A stretch of 64,000 nt of DNA from Methylocystis iwaonis (GTDB taxonomy: Bacteria > Pseudomonadota > Alphaproteobacteria > Rhizobiales > Beijerinckiaceae), in the NCBI RefSeq assembly GCF_027925385.1, contig NZ_AP027142.1, positions 2,338,001 through 2,402,000 of the forward strand. The letters run 5' to 3'. Position numbers and translations under genes: made by a program. The notes under the pieces are model-generated. The model was not told where the DNA came from, searched no databases, and saw only the letters and a list, made by a program, of their open reading frames with translations. Of this stretch, positions 42,745 to 52,750 are shown piece by piece; the first letter of the stretch is position 1; every line of letters begins with the position of its first letter.

Positions 42745-45183
42745 TCAGCGCGTCTCGCGGTCGGTGCGCCAAGGGCTTTTCGACCAGGGATCGAGGAAGG
42801 TGCGCCGCGCCGATTGCTCGATGTCGTGCGGGCGGCCGATCGCGCGCGTCGAGATGTTGAGCAGCTTGCGCTTATATTCCTCGGTGATCTCGCGGCCTTC
42901 GCTGAGCGAGCGCACCACATGCGGCGTGATCATGATCACCAGCTCGCTCTTGAGGATCGTATTGCCCTTGTCCTTGAACAGATTGCCGACCAGCGGCACG
43001 TCGCCGGCGACCGGCACCTGGGCGCTGCCGTTGCCATTTTGATCTTTCACGAGCCCCCCGAGCATCAAGGACTCGCCATCATTGACGACTACCTGCGTCT
43101 TCACTCGGCGCTGCTGAATAGTCGGCGTCGTGCTGCCCGCCGCGGTGTTGGGGTCGACATTGGAGACCTCCTGCTCGAGCTCCAGCATCACGCGCCCGCT
43201 CTCGCTGATATGCGGCGTGATTTTCAAAATGACGCCCGTATTGGTGTAGTTGACCGAGTTGAACGTATTGCCGATCGCCGAGACGCTAGTCAGCGTCTGA
43301 ACGGGAATCTGATCGCCGACCTGCAGCATCGCCTCGCGATTGTCGAGAACCGTCAGCGACGGCGTCGAGATGATGTTGACGTCGGTGATCGTGTTCAGCG
43401 CATTGAAAGTCACCTGCTGATTGAGAGCGCGGAAGGCGTAGGCAAAACCGGGGAACACGGCGCCAACCGGCGCGCCGAGGAGATTCGATCCGAGCAGATC
43501 ATTGGGAGCCGGCGCTTTTCCCGCGCCGCTCGAAAAGCCGAAAAGGTTGGAATGGCTCTGCATGAACCAGCGAACGCCGAAACGCAGCGTGTCGTTGAGG
43601 CTCACCTCCGCGATCGTGGCTTCCAGGAAGACCTGGTTCGGCAGCACGTCGAGTGTCTCGATCACCTGCCGGATGCGACGATAATCCTCTGGGGTCGCCA
43701 TGACGATCAGGGCGTTCTTGGCGTCGTCGACGCCGATCTTGTAGCGGTCGTTGTCCATGCTGACGGCGGGCGTGGGCCCTTGCGCCGCGCCGTTCTGCGC
43801 GCCGCCCGGAACGCTGAAGCCGCTGATGCTGCTGGGACTGCCGACGCCGCCGCTCAAGCCGCCGCCCCCGCCGAGGCCGCCGCCCATCCCGCCGCCGCCG
43901 CCCAGGCCGCCGTTCGAAGCAACGCCGCCGCCGCTGACGCCCGACGTCGGTCCCGACGCCGATAGCGCGCCGAGCGGGCTCGTCGCCCCCTGCCCGCCGC
44001 CCAAGCCGCCGCCAAAGCCATTGCCCGAGGACAGCGACGACTGGCCGAAACGCGGCGAGACGCTGGACTCCCCCTGGCCCTTGGCGCCGAAGATCGAGGT
44101 CAGAACCGTCATCAGCTCCTTGGCGGGACGGTTCTGGACGCGATAGGTGAAGAACTGTTTCTCGGCGTGCTCGGCGCGGGCGTCGAGCTTCTCGATCCAG
44201 GTGCGGGCGCGGGCGAGATATTGCGGCTGCGACGAAATGACGAGGATCGACGAGAGCCGCTTATTGCCGATGAAGCGGATCATCCCGCCCATCGGCCCCT
44301 CCTTTTCGGAGCCGAAGACATTTTTGAGGTCGTCGGCGAGCAAGTCGGCGTCGCCGCTGCGCACCGGCACCAACGCGAAAGACATGCCTTTCATCGTGTC
44401 GATGTCGAACATGTCGATGGCGTCTTGCAGGGTCGCGAGGTCCTGGGGCGCGCCGGTGAGCGTCAATGTGTTGCGGGCGTCGTCGGCGCGAACAATGGCC
44501 CCGCGCGCCGCGATCGGCTCCAACACGCGCTTCATCTCGGCGGCGGACACATAGCGCAACTGCACGACGCGCGCGCCCTCGCCGAATTGGGCGGCGTCGA
44601 GAGGCGTGGAGTCGCTGGTGATTACTTCGCCGGAAATGGCGGCCTGATCGCTCGGAACGATCTTGTAGATAGTGCCGGATTTGACGACCGACGCGCCGGC
44701 GACCCGCAGCGCGGACTGAAACAGATCGAGCGCCGCGCTCTTGCGAACCGGATTGGCGGTATGGATCGTCACCTTGCCATCGAGCTTAGGATCGACGACG
44801 AAATCCGCGCCCAATATGTCGCCGACGACGATTTTGGCCGCCTGCGGGATCGGGAGATTGGCCAGATTGAGGGTTACGCCCTCTTCGTTAACCGGATCGG
44901 ATGGGCCGGACCGCCCTCTGCTCGAGCCGATAAACCTGCCGGTGCCCTCGGCGACAAGGGCCCGCCCATTGGCGGTTCTGGGCCGCAGCAGCCCCTCTGA
45001 ACGCCTTCCGCCGCCGTCGCTCCGCTCCGAACGGGAGATCGGCTCGACGTTCCACTCAGCGATCGGGGGGCCCCCGCCAGCCCCGGTCGTCGACCCGCAC
45101 CCAGCGACGCTCGCGACAGCCAAAGCCAGAAGAGAGGCTTTAATTTCAACACGCAAATCCGAAACCCGTGATTTGGCCGCCAC
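42745..45183 (-). CDS. gspD: Type II secretion secretin
   Basis: The protein has 812 residues from the GTG at 45183. That start gives a lipoprotein signal with lipobox VAGC at Cys29. Upstream in-frame ATGs at 45288 and 45393 would bury it. N0-N3 domains follow (NLPIPQAAKIVVGDILGADF, then KRVLEPIAARGAIV), then the secretin pore with VPVAGDVPLVGNLF and LVIMITPHVV. Residues about 379-456 are an unusually long Gly-rich insert. It forms the outer-membrane channel. No pilotin was found nearby; the lipobox may replace one. Confidence 0.9.
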   Translation of the reverse strand: MAAKSRVSDLRVEIKASLLALAVASVAGCGSTTGAGGGPPIAEWNVEPISRSERSDGGGRRSEGLLRPRTANGRALVAEGTGRFIGSSRGRSGPSDPVNEEGVTLNLANLPIPQAAKIVVGDILGADFVVDPKLDGKVTIHTANPVRKSAALDLFQSALRVAGASVVKSGTIYKIVPSDQAAISGEVITSDSTPLDAAQFGEGARVVQLRYVSAAEMKRVLEPIAARGAIVRADDARNTLTLTGAPQDLATLQDAIDMFDIDTMKGMSFALVPVRSGDADLLADDLKNVFGSEKEGPMGGMIRFIGNKRLSSILVISSQPQYLARARTWIEKLDARAEHAEKQFFTYRVQNRPAKELMTVLTSIFGAKGQGESSVSPRFGQSSLSSGNGFGGGLGGGQGATSPLGALSASGPTSGVSGGGVASNGGLGGGGGMGGGLGGGGGLSGGVGSPSSISGFSVPGGAQNGAAQGPTPAVSMDNDRYKIGVDDAKNALIVMATPEDYRRIRQVIETLDVLPNQVFLEATIAEVSLNDTLRFGVRWFMQSHSNLFGFSSGAGKAPAPNDLLGSNLLGAPVGAVFPGFAYAFRALNQQVTFNALNTITDVNIISTPSLTVLDNREAMLQVGDQIPVQTLTSVSAIGNTFNSVNYTNTGVILKITPHISESGRVMLELEQEVSNVDPNTAAGSTTPTIQQRRVKTQVVVNDGESLMLGGLVKDQNGNGSAQVPVAGDVPLVGNLFKDKGNTILKSELVIMITPHVVRSLSEGREITEEYKRKLLNISTRAIGRPHDIEQSARRTFLDPWSKSPWRTDRETR

Positions 45184-45426
45184 GCCTACTCGAACGCGAC
45201 GAGGCTTAACACGTTTGCGCAAGCGTCGCCACGAGAACAGGGCTCGGATAAGCCGCTCGAGCTGAACTATTATGAAACGTCGCTGCATGTTAGGGAGATT
45301 CTGCGGCGACAGGGCAACCCACGCCTGCCGTAGGAGAGCCGCGGAGACGGCAAGACCGGGGCGCCCCGCGCGAAGCCTGTGGATGGCCGCCATTTCGTCT
45401 CATTTTAGCAGAGCCGTGAGGCGTCC

Positions 45427-46080
45427 TTGAACCGCATATTCCTCCCCCGCGTCTCTCTTACGGCCTCGCTGGCGAGATGCCGACGCCGACGGCGCGCACT
45501 GGCGCCGCTTGCGCGCGACATCTTCCTGTGGCGAGGCGACGGGCGCGCCTTCGCCCCTGCGGCCTGGGCGGCCGCCTGCGCCCTCCTCGCGCTTCTGGGA
45601 CAATGGGCCGATATGGGGTTCTTTCTGGTCCCGAGCCTCATGCTCCTGCCCGCCCTCGGCCTGATCGCGCTCTATGACGCCCGGTACTTCGTCATCCCCG
45701 ATGGGCCGGTTCTGTTTCTGGGGCTCTGCGGGTTTGGGACTTTCCTCATCGGCGCGCCACAAGAGGCGGCGACCCGGCTCGCCGCCGGCGCAGCCGGTTA
45801 TGCGTCCATGCGCCTTGTCGCTTTCGCTTATGAAGGCTTACGGGGCGCCCCCGGGGTTGGCGAGGGCGACGCCAAGCTCTATGCGCTCGCCGGAATCTGG
45901 CTGGGTTTTGCGGGCCTGCCGTCTTCCCTGATTTACGCCGTGTTCTCCGCCCTGATTTCGGCGGTCGTGGCGCTGCGGCAGGGCGCACTCGAAAATGCGC
46001 GCCAGCCTATCCCCTTCGGCCCGCATCTGGCGCTCGGCCTCTGGCTCGTCTGGGTCTTCGGACCGCTGGAAGCCGGCTAG
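45427..46080 (+). CDS. gspO: Type II prepilin peptidase (A24 family)
   Basis: The 217-residue membrane protein has the two catalytic aspartates of A24 peptidases: YDARYFVIPD and GVGEGDAKLYALAG. It lacks the N-terminal cysteine/methylase domain of PilD, so it is the short CpaA/TadV-like type. It starts with TTG behind GAGG. It probably cleaves the pseudopilins GspG, H, I, J and K of the cluster. It is divergent from gspD. Confidence 0.85.
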   Translation: MNRIFLPRVSLTASLARCRRRRRALAPLARDIFLWRGDGRAFAPAAWAAACALLALLGQWADMGFFLVPSLMLLPALGLIALYDARYFVIPDGPVLFLGLCGFGTFLIGAPQEAATRLAAGAAGYASMRLVAFAYEGLRGAPGVGEGDAKLYALAGIWLGFAGLPSSLIYAVFSALISAVVALRQGALENARQPIPFGPHLALGLWLVWVFGPLEAG

Positions 46081-46081
46081 C

Positions 46082-46192
46082 TACCGTTTCATACGAGATC
46101 CGCTTGATCGGTTCGGTGTCATTCCCGACGCTCGCGCAGCGAGCGATCGGGAATGACAAGCCCCAATCCCACCTATTCAAACGGAAACGGTA
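46082..46192 (-). repeat. Short CATTCCCG element, family A copy 3
   Basis: A minus-oriented, shortened copy: TACCGTTTCATACGAGATCC at one end and CAAACGGAAACGGTA at the other, with GTCATTCCCGACGCTCGC and its inverse in the middle. The outer bases ACCGTTTC and GAAACGGT form terminal inverted repeats. It touches the stop codon of gspJ. Confidence 0.75.
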
Positions 46193-46846
46193 TCACTGCT
46201 GGCGGAGCGCGACGGTGGCGTCGGCCGCTAGCGTATGCCCCATTCTGTTCGCGGCGATCTTTACGGAAACGAGAATCGGCATGCCTGTCTGGCTTTTCCA
46301 GATCTGGCTCCAGGCGGGGGGCGGCCCCTGCTGCGGCAACCCCATCGGCGCCTGCTGCTGGCTGCCGAAGAAGGAAAATTGCAGGTCGGCGAGATTACTG
46401 AGGATCACCGTCTTCCGCATCCCGGCGCGCGCTGGCGCGATCCCGTCCGTGGGACGATAAGGCTTGGTCCAGACGGCGAGCTCCGGCCCATCCGGGCCGT
46501 TGTCGACGCCGATTTCCGTGACGATGAGCCCGCCCCACTGCCCGCCGCCCTCGCTCAAAGCGATGAAACGACAAGCGTCCCGCGCGCCGCGAAAGGAGCC
46601 TGAGGTCCCCGGCTGAGTCGTTTGCATCGCCGGCTCGGTCTGAACCAGATAGCTCCTGGAGATCAATCCGGTCGTTGCCCTCACCGCGGATTCGACTTCA
46701 TCCAGCGCGTCGCCGGCGCGGCTTGCTTCCCATGTTCGCCGCCCGAGATGGATGCCGCCCAGGATCGAGCCGGTGATCAGCGAGAGGATGCTGATCGCCA
46801 GCAGAAGCTCCAGCAGGGTGAAGCCATCGGGCGCGCGTCGCTTCAT
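46193..46846 (-). CDS. gspJ: Type II secretion minor pseudopilin GspJ
   Basis: The 217-residue protein has the prepilin site PDG^FTLLELLLAISILSLIT with Glu at +5, then a long globular domain. The frame is open 58 codons upstream, but the ATG at 46846 places the leader properly and overlaps the gspI stop by 4 bp. GspJ is part of the GspI-J-K tip complex. The stop is immediately followed by a family A element. Confidence 0.88.
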   Translation of the reverse strand: MKRRAPDGFTLLELLLAISILSLITGSILGGIHLGRRTWEASRAGDALDEVESAVRATTGLISRSYLVQTEPAMQTTQPGTSGSFRGARDACRFIALSEGGGQWGGLIVTEIGVDNGPDGPELAVWTKPYRPTDGIAPARAGMRKTVILSNLADLQFSFFGSQQQAPMGLPQQGPPPAWSQIWKSQTGMPILVSVKIAANRMGHTLAADATVALRQQ

Positions 46847-47262
46847 AGCGGCGACGACGCCTGACGGGGGTCCACGGCTTTCATCTTCACCGTCGTGAGC
46901 GTGAAGGTCTCGCCGAAACCAGAAGGCTTCTTGATCGTCAGACGCGCATGGAAGCTTGTGGCCACGGGAGCGCCGCCCGGCCCAGCGACGGTCCGGCCCG
47001 GCGCGACCGACAGAAACCAATAGAGACCGTCGGGATAGCGGCCGCTCGTCTCGCCAAGCGGAACCGACCCGTCCGCCCCCAGCGCGTCCAGTTGCGACGC
47101 CCCCTGGCGCGCGGCGCGCAACAGGAAATCGGCGCGCGTCTCGTTGCGGACCCCGCCGCTGACGCCGTTGAGAAGCTGCGACAACGTCATGGCGAGGATG
47201 GCGAAGGCCGCAAGCGACTCGATGAGGGAAAATCCTTGCCTGGATTTCAGCCGAGCGCGCAT
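46843..47262 (-). CDS. gspI: Type II secretion minor pseudopilin GspI
   Basis: The 139-residue protein has the site RQG^FSLIESLAAFAILAMTLS with Glu at +5. It starts inside the gspH end and overlaps gspJ by 4 bp, so gspH-gspI-gspJ are translationally coupled. GspI begins assembly of the tip complex. Confidence 0.86.
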   Translation of the reverse strand: MRARLKSRQGFSLIESLAAFAILAMTLSQLLNGVSGGVRNETRADFLLRAARQGASQLDALGADGSVPLGETSGRYPDGLYWFLSVAPGRTVAGPGGAPVATSFHARLTIKKPSGFGETFTLTTVKMKAVDPRQASSPL

Positions 47263-47711
47263 TTGGCCTCGCCTGTCAGCCAATTGATCGAGATCGTCGC
47301 CCGCGCTTCGGGGGTCTGCAAGACCATGTCGCCGCCTGTCGAGCCGCCATCGGGGAAGAATGTGATAGCGCCGGTTCTCTCGGACAGGCGCTGCGTATTG
47401 GCGATGTCGAGCGCGATCTGGGCGTCGGCCGGCAGCTTGCCGACGCCGCCGACCGGAGACGCATAAGTCTTGGCGAAGAGGTCGATAATGACGGCCGCCT
47501 CGCCATTGGTCACGATGGCGCGCGAGCGGGTGGCGCGCAACGTCGCGCAAAAGCCGCGCGTCGCCGCCTCGAGCCGCATGCGGGCGGAGGGCGGACGCAG
47601 CAGTTGCGAGGCCATGCCGGCGAGGAGCGCGATCAGCGCCAGCACGACGAGCGACTCCAGCATTGTGAAGCCGGCGCGCCGGCGCGGCGGAAGGCGTCGG
47701 CGCCGCATCAT
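47247..47711 (-). CDS. gspH: Type II secretion pseudopilin GspH
   Basis: The 154-residue protein has a basic leader and the site RRAG^FTMLESLVVLALIALLAG, with the FCATLRATRSRAIVTNGEAA segment of the GspH family. It overlaps gspI by 16 bp and gspF by 4 bp. It links the tip to the GspG fibre. Confidence 0.86.
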   Translation of the reverse strand: MMRRRRLPPRRRAGFTMLESLVVLALIALLAGMASQLLRPPSARMRLEAATRGFCATLRATRSRAIVTNGEAAVIIDLFAKTYASPVGGVGKLPADAQIALDIANTQRLSERTGAITFFPDGGSTGGDMVLQTPEARATISINWLTGEAKCALG

Positions 47712-48928
47712 TTGACCGCAAGATCATTGATGCTGAGCACAGCGTCCATCACCGTCATGATCAGGCCGCCGACGACGGTGGCGATGAAGATGGTGAGCAT
47801 CGGCGTCAGCAGGCCCATCGCTCTTTCGATGGAGCGCTGGGTCTCGCGTTCGAACATGGCGGCGACGCGCAGCAGCATGTCGCCGAGCTGCGCCGTCTCT
47901 TCGCCGATCGTGACCATCTGCAACGCGACGGGCGGCAAATAAGGCACATTGGCGAGAGACCCGCTGAGATGCGCGCCGCCGCGCACCGCCTCGATCACGC
48001 CGGCCAGCTCATGATTGAGGAACTGGTTCGAGACCGCCGTGCGCGCGCTTTCCAAGCCCTGAAGCAGCGGAACGCCGGCCTTCAGCATCGAGCCCAGCGT
48101 GCGCGCGAAACGCGCCGTCGCGAATTGCGCGAGCAGCGATCCGACGATTGGAATGCGCAGATAGAAGCGGTGGAGGGCGATGAGCCACGCCGGACGAGAC
48201 TGCGCCATCTTGTACAAGGCCGCAATTGCGCCGCCGACGGCCGCGAGAACGAGCGCAATGTTTCCGAGATTAGCCTCGACATTGAGGATGAATTGCAGGC
48301 CCGCCGGCATGTCCTTGCCATTGTCGGCAAAGATCGGCGCGATGCTCGGGACGAGCGTGCCGAGAACGACGCCCGTCGCCACAATGGCGAGCGTGATGAG
48401 CAAAGCCGGATAAATCAGCGCGCTCTGCACCCGCGCCTTCAACTCCAGTCGGCGCTCCAGCATTTCGGCGAGATCGGAAAGCGCGGGGCCGACCTTGCCG
48501 ACGGTCTCGCCCTCTCGCACGACATTCACATATTCCTGGCCGAAAATGTCGGGCCGCCGCGACAGAGCGTCGGAGAGCGAGGCGCCGTCGACGATGCGCG
48601 CCAGAATCTCCTGCGCCAGCTCACGGAGCGCCGGCGTCGGGCTTTGCGCGGAAAGGATGCGCAGACTCTGATCAAGCGGCACGTCCGCCTGCTCCAGAGT
48701 CGCGAATTCGCGCGTGAAGGAGGCGATCTGCGCCGCGTTCGGGCCGCGCTTGCCGAAGGAGATTTGCGTCAGCCGCGCAGCGCCTTCCGTCTTGGCGGCG
48801 CGTGTCTCGAAAGGCGTGACGCCCCGCTGGAACAGCGCGTCCTCAGCTTCCGCGACCGTGCGCGCCTCGATCTCGCCCTCCAGCAAATCGCCCGAGCCGC
48901 TATAGGCGCGATATTTGAACATCGGCAT
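47708..48928 (-). CDS. gspF: Type II secretion inner-membrane platform protein
   Basis: The 406-residue protein begins MPMFKYRAYSGSGDLLEGEI, the GspF/PilC opening, and has two repeats of the T2SSF domain with three membrane helices (ALLITLAIVATGVVLGTLV, LVLAAVGGAIAALY, TIFIATVVGGLIMTVMD). It is the rotor-like platform driven by GspE. The ATG at 48928 is used; upstream codons overlap gspE. Confidence 0.92.
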   Translation of the reverse strand: MPMFKYRAYSGSGDLLEGEIEARTVAEAEDALFQRGVTPFETRAAKTEGAARLTQISFGKRGPNAAQIASFTREFATLEQADVPLDQSLRILSAQSPTPALRELAQEILARIVDGASLSDALSRRPDIFGQEYVNVVREGETVGKVGPALSDLAEMLERRLELKARVQSALIYPALLITLAIVATGVVLGTLVPSIAPIFADNGKDMPAGLQFILNVEANLGNIALVLAAVGGAIAALYKMAQSRPAWLIALHRFYLRIPIVGSLLAQFATARFARTLGSMLKAGVPLLQGLESARTAVSNQFLNHELAGVIEAVRGGAHLSGSLANVPYLPPVALQMVTIGEETAQLGDMLLRVAAMFERETQRSIERAMGLLTPMLTIFIATVVGGLIMTVMDAVLSINDLAVK

Positions 48929-48933
48929 GAGCG

Positions 48934-50685
48934 TCAATCCATTCGCGTGACGCGCGCGACTTCCTCGATCGTCGTCTCGCCGCGCCAGGCTTTGGTCATG
49001 CCGCACTGATACATGGTGGTCATGCCGGCTTCGCGCGCCGCGGCTTCGAGCTGCGCATCGGGCGCGCTCTCACAAACCAGCCGCTGCATACGGTCATTCA
49101 TGATGAGAAGCTCCGCGATGGTGGAGCGGCCCGTGTAGCCGAGATTCCGACAATGGGGGCAGCCCCTGGGCGATGAGAGTCTGTCGGGCCCCTTCGCGAA
49201 AGGCTCTCCGGCAAATTGCGCGCGAACCTGCGCGCGAGTCTCCAGCGGCCCCGCGCATTGGCAGAGGCGGCGCACGAGACGCTGGGCCAGCACCGCCTTC
49301 ACGGTCGAGGCGATGAGGTAATTCTCGACCCCCATGTCGATGAGACGCGTGATCGAGGCCGCCGCGCTGTTGGTGTGCAGCGTCGAGAAGACGAGATGGC
49401 CGGTGAGCGACGCCTGAATGGCGATCTTCGCCGTCTCGGCGTCGCGAATCTCGCCGATCATGATCACGTCGGGGTCCTGGCGCAGAATGGCGCGCAGCGT
49501 ATTGGGGAAATCGAGCCCGATCCCCGGCTGCACCTGCACCTGATTGACGCCGGCAAGCTGATATTCGATGGGGTCCTCGACAGTGAAGACCTTCACGTCC
49601 GGCGTCGTCAGCTCCTTGAGCGCCGTATAGAGCGTCGTCGTTTTGCCGCTGCCGGTCGGGCCGGTGACGAGCACGATGCCGTTCGGATTGCGCATCACCT
49701 TGCGCAATTGCTCGGTCGTCTGCGGCTCGAAGCCGAGCTTGTCGAAATCGAGCGCGATCTGGCTGCGGTCGAGAATACGCAGCACGATGCTCTCGCCATG
49801 CGCCGTCGGCAGGGTCGAAACGCGAAAGTCGATGTCGACGCCGCGAATGGCGAGCTTGATGCGCCCGTCCTGCGGCAGGCGGCGCTCGGCAATGTCGAGC
49901 CGCGCCATGATTTTTATGCGCGAGGCGATGGCGGCCTTCAGGCCCGGCGGCAGCGTCTCCGCCGTCCGCAAGGCGCCGTCGATTCGATAGCGCACTTGCA
50001 CGGCTTCGAGCGACGGCTCGATGTGAATGTCCGACGCCCGGGCTTCGATCGCGTCGCCGATGATCTGATTGACGCGCCGCACGACCGGCGCCTCATTGGC
50101 GATGTCGCGCAGACGCTGAAGGTCGAATTCGCTGGCGTCATTGGCGCGCGCGTCATTATCGACGAGCGAAACGCCGTCCTGCTTTGCGCCATAAAGAGAC
50201 GACCAGGCTTTATCGAACTGCGCCGGCGTCGCGAGCCTCAGCTCGATCTCATAGCCTGTCGAATAGGACAGCGCCTGAACCGGTTCGAGATCGAGCGGAT
50301 CGGTCACCGCGAGCCGCAGACGCCGCTCATCGACCGCAAGCGGCAACAGCCGGTTGGCGTGGATGAATTTTTCCGGGATCTCCGCGCGCAGCGGCGGCTC
50401 CATCGGAATCTCGCCGGTCTCCAGTTGCGGAATGCCGAGGAATTTCCCCAAATGGCCGCACAGATCGACTTCCGAAACGAGGCCGAGCTTGGTCAGCACA
50501 TGATCGAACCGCTCGCCGCTTTGTAAGGCCGCGCGCTGCGAGCGCTGCAGAGCAAGTTCGTCGATCGCCTTTTCGCGCAGGATGAAGGCGCCGAAGGCCT
50601 CGGCGAATTCGGGGCTGTTCGCGTCCGGCCACGCATTGGGCCCGGAATGCGCGGCCTGCCCCGGAAATTCGGTCTGCGCCGCCAT
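48934..50685 (-). CDS. gspE: Type II secretion ATPase
   Basis: The 583-residue protein has the N1 domain, Walker A (GPTGSGKTTTLY), the Asp box and Walker B (DPDVIMIGEIRDAETA), the His box (GHLVFSTLHTN), and a C-terminal zinc motif with LCQC and CPHC. It hydrolyses ATP to drive pseudopilus extension. The downstream gspF starts 5 bp after its stop. It is the promoter-proximal gene of the minus-strand block E-F-H-I-J. Confidence 0.94.
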   Translation of the reverse strand: MAAQTEFPGQAAHSGPNAWPDANSPEFAEAFGAFILREKAIDELALQRSQRAALQSGERFDHVLTKLGLVSEVDLCGHLGKFLGIPQLETGEIPMEPPLRAEIPEKFIHANRLLPLAVDERRLRLAVTDPLDLEPVQALSYSTGYEIELRLATPAQFDKAWSSLYGAKQDGVSLVDNDARANDASEFDLQRLRDIANEAPVVRRVNQIIGDAIEARASDIHIEPSLEAVQVRYRIDGALRTAETLPPGLKAAIASRIKIMARLDIAERRLPQDGRIKLAIRGVDIDFRVSTLPTAHGESIVLRILDRSQIALDFDKLGFEPQTTEQLRKVMRNPNGIVLVTGPTGSGKTTTLYTALKELTTPDVKVFTVEDPIEYQLAGVNQVQVQPGIGLDFPNTLRAILRQDPDVIMIGEIRDAETAKIAIQASLTGHLVFSTLHTNSAAASITRLIDMGVENYLIASTVKAVLAQRLVRRLCQCAGPLETRAQVRAQFAGEPFAKGPDRLSSPRGCPHCRNLGYTGRSTIAELLIMNDRMQRLVCESAPDAQLEAAAREAGMTTMYQCGMTKAWRGETTIEEVARVTRMD

Positions 50686-50839
50686 CGACGACCCTTCGCT
50701 GGATCAACACCGGACCAAGCACTAGCGATAGACGGCGATCTTCGCAATAAGGACGAATTCGAGAGCTTTCGACGCCGGAATGTCCTATTCTGGGTTAAAT
50801 TGCGCCTTTAGCCTGAGCCTAGGTCGAACGATCCCACCG

Positions 50840-51544
50840 ATGTCCAGCGCTCGAACGTCGATCGCCGCGAATCCCCGCCAGACATGGCGAACATATGGAT
50901 TCAAAGGCGCTTGCGTCGCGCTTCTGGCGCTTTCTGCGCCGACCGCCGAAGCGGCGACAATTGGCAAGACCTACTTTTTCGCCACGCGCGAGGCTTGCGC
51001 CGCTTCGGGCGCCTTCACCGATCGGGAATGCGCCGGCGCATTCGCCAATGCGCAATTGCAGCTCCGCGCGCTCGCGCCGCGCTTCGATTCGAGCGCAGAC
51101 TGCCGCATGCGTTTCCGCCTGTGCACGGCGAGCCGACCAGACCCCCAAGCGGGCGACGCGCTCAGCTATGCGACGCAAGACGAAGCCGTCGTCTTCACGC
51201 CGATGGCGCTCGGAGTCGAGATGGTGGCCTCGGCGAAGGGCGCCGGGGCGGCCCCCACTCTTGCCGTCGATACGCCTGCCCGGCTTTTCCCCTATGCCCC
51301 GGTATCCCGGCCTTACGAGCCTTTGCGGCCGGGCTTCGACCCGCCCGGCGGGCTTCCGGAAAACGCCGCGATCCTCGCCGCAGACCATTTCGAGCCTTTC
51401 TCTAAACGCAAACCCTTCGGCGGCCCCATGACCTTCACGGCGTCGGCGCTGGGCGCGATCGTCGGGGCGACGCATGACGCCGCGTCCGCCGAGACGCGAG
51501 AGCAGCGTCGCGCGCGGTTGAAGACCGCGCCTTTTGTGGAGTAG
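50840..51544 (+). CDS. DUF1190/YgiB-like secreted protein
   Basis: The 234-residue protein has a signal-like region (GACVALLALSAPTAEA) then FFATREACAASGAFTDRECA, and the CRMRF-LC pattern of the DUF1190 family. Family members in E. coli (YgiB, YjfM) are of unknown function. It lies at the head of the plus-strand gspL-gspM block, separated from gspE by a short divergent region. The ATG at 50780 is a possible earlier start. Confidence 0.7.
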   Translation: MSSARTSIAANPRQTWRTYGFKGACVALLALSAPTAEAATIGKTYFFATREACAASGAFTDRECAGAFANAQLQLRALAPRFDSSADCRMRFRLCTASRPDPQAGDALSYATQDEAVVFTPMALGVEMVASAKGAGAAPTLAVDTPARLFPYAPVSRPYEPLRPGFDPPGGLPENAAILAADHFEPFSKRKPFGGPMTFTASALGAIVGATHDAASAETREQRRARLKTAPFVE

Positions 51545-51622
51545 AGCTTTCGTTGCTAGCTCGGACCCAGGCGGTCATGGCCGCACCGGGTTATCGTCAC
51601 TCTGCTCCGGAGTCTCCTGTCC

Positions 51623-52750
51623 TTGCCAAGCGAGTTCTGGACGCGAGATGTCGTCGAAGGCGCGCTCAAGCCGGCGGCCGACCGCTTTTTCGCTTGGTAC
51701 CGACGCGAGTTTTTCGCCTTCTTTCCGCCCGAGACGCTCGCCTGGCTGACCGACCGGGGCGATCGTCAGCTCGTTCTCAGGGCTGGAGAGCGAAACCTCT
51801 GGCTCCTCGACGCCCGCGGCGCGCCGCTTTGGAGCCTCTCCGCCGACGAAATCGCGGCGTCGTCATTGGACGAAGCGCTGGCGCGCCGCGGCGTCGCCCG
51901 TCAGGCCGCGCGGATCAGGCTGGAGATCGACGGTTCTGCCTTCTTCGTGCGCCGCTTCGACATCCCTGCCGTCGCTCAGGCCAATCTCCCGAGGCTGCTG
52001 ATCGCCGATATAGAGCGGAAGACGCCGTTCCGGCTCGCCGACGTCGTCTACGGCCACACGATCGCCGCGCATCCGGCGTCGGCGGACAAGCTGCGGGTGA
52101 GCCTGTGGATCTTGCGCCGCGACTTCATCGACGGCGCGATTGCGGCCGCGGGACTCGCGCCAGGCGATATTTCCTTCATCAAGCCGGTCGGGTTGCGCGA
52201 CGCCGCGGCCGAAGCGCCGTCGATCGTCATCGGCGGCAAGACAGAAGTCTCCCACTCCTTTCGCAATATCGCGATCGGCCTATCCGCGGCGACCGCCCTC
52301 CTCCTCGCGGCGGGCTTCGGCGCGACGCTGTGGCGCCAATCGGCTCTCAATGAAGAACTCGACGCAAAGATTCAGGAGATGTCGGCGCGCGCGGCGAAAG
52401 TGCGACAGGTCGTCGACCGCGCCTCGGCGGAAAGCCGTCTCCTTGCGGTGTTGCGCAAGGCGCGGCGCGACGAACCGCTATTCGCCGATCTCTGGGAAGA
52501 AGTAGCGCGCGTTATGCCGGACGGAGCCTACGCCACCGATTTTCGCTTCAGCGAGACGAAGCCTAATGACAAAACCATCGACCTTGTCGGCTTCGCCGAT
52601 TCGGCCGTCGGCCTGCCGGCGCTCTTCAACAAATCGCCCCTCTTCGCAGACGCTGGTTTGACGGCCCCGATCACCCCCGATCCGCGTGAAAAGCGCGAGG
52701 GCTTTTCGCTTCAGGTGAAGTTCGAGAAGAAGCCGGGGTCCACGAAATGA
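51623..52750 (+). CDS. gspL: Type II secretion protein GspL-like
   Basis: The 375-residue protein has an N-terminal actin-like cytoplasmic domain (WLLDARGAPLWSLSADEI), a membrane helix (NIAIGLSAATALLLAAGFG) near residues 215-235 and a periplasmic PilN/GspL ferredoxin-like domain. It starts with TTG and has GGAG upstream. GspL binds GspE and recruits it to the membrane. gspM overlaps by 4 bp. Confidence 0.85.
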   Translation: MPSEFWTRDVVEGALKPAADRFFAWYRREFFAFFPPETLAWLTDRGDRQLVLRAGERNLWLLDARGAPLWSLSADEIAASSLDEALARRGVARQAARIRLEIDGSAFFVRRFDIPAVAQANLPRLLIADIERKTPFRLADVVYGHTIAAHPASADKLRVSLWILRRDFIDGAIAAAGLAPGDISFIKPVGLRDAAAEAPSIVIGGKTEVSHSFRNIAIGLSAATALLLAAGFGATLWRQSALNEELDAKIQEMSARAAKVRQVVDRASAESRLLAVLRKARRDEPLFADLWEEVARVMPDGAYATDFRFSETKPNDKTIDLVGFADSAVGLPALFNKSPLFADAGLTAPITPDPREKREGFSLQVKFEKKPGSTK

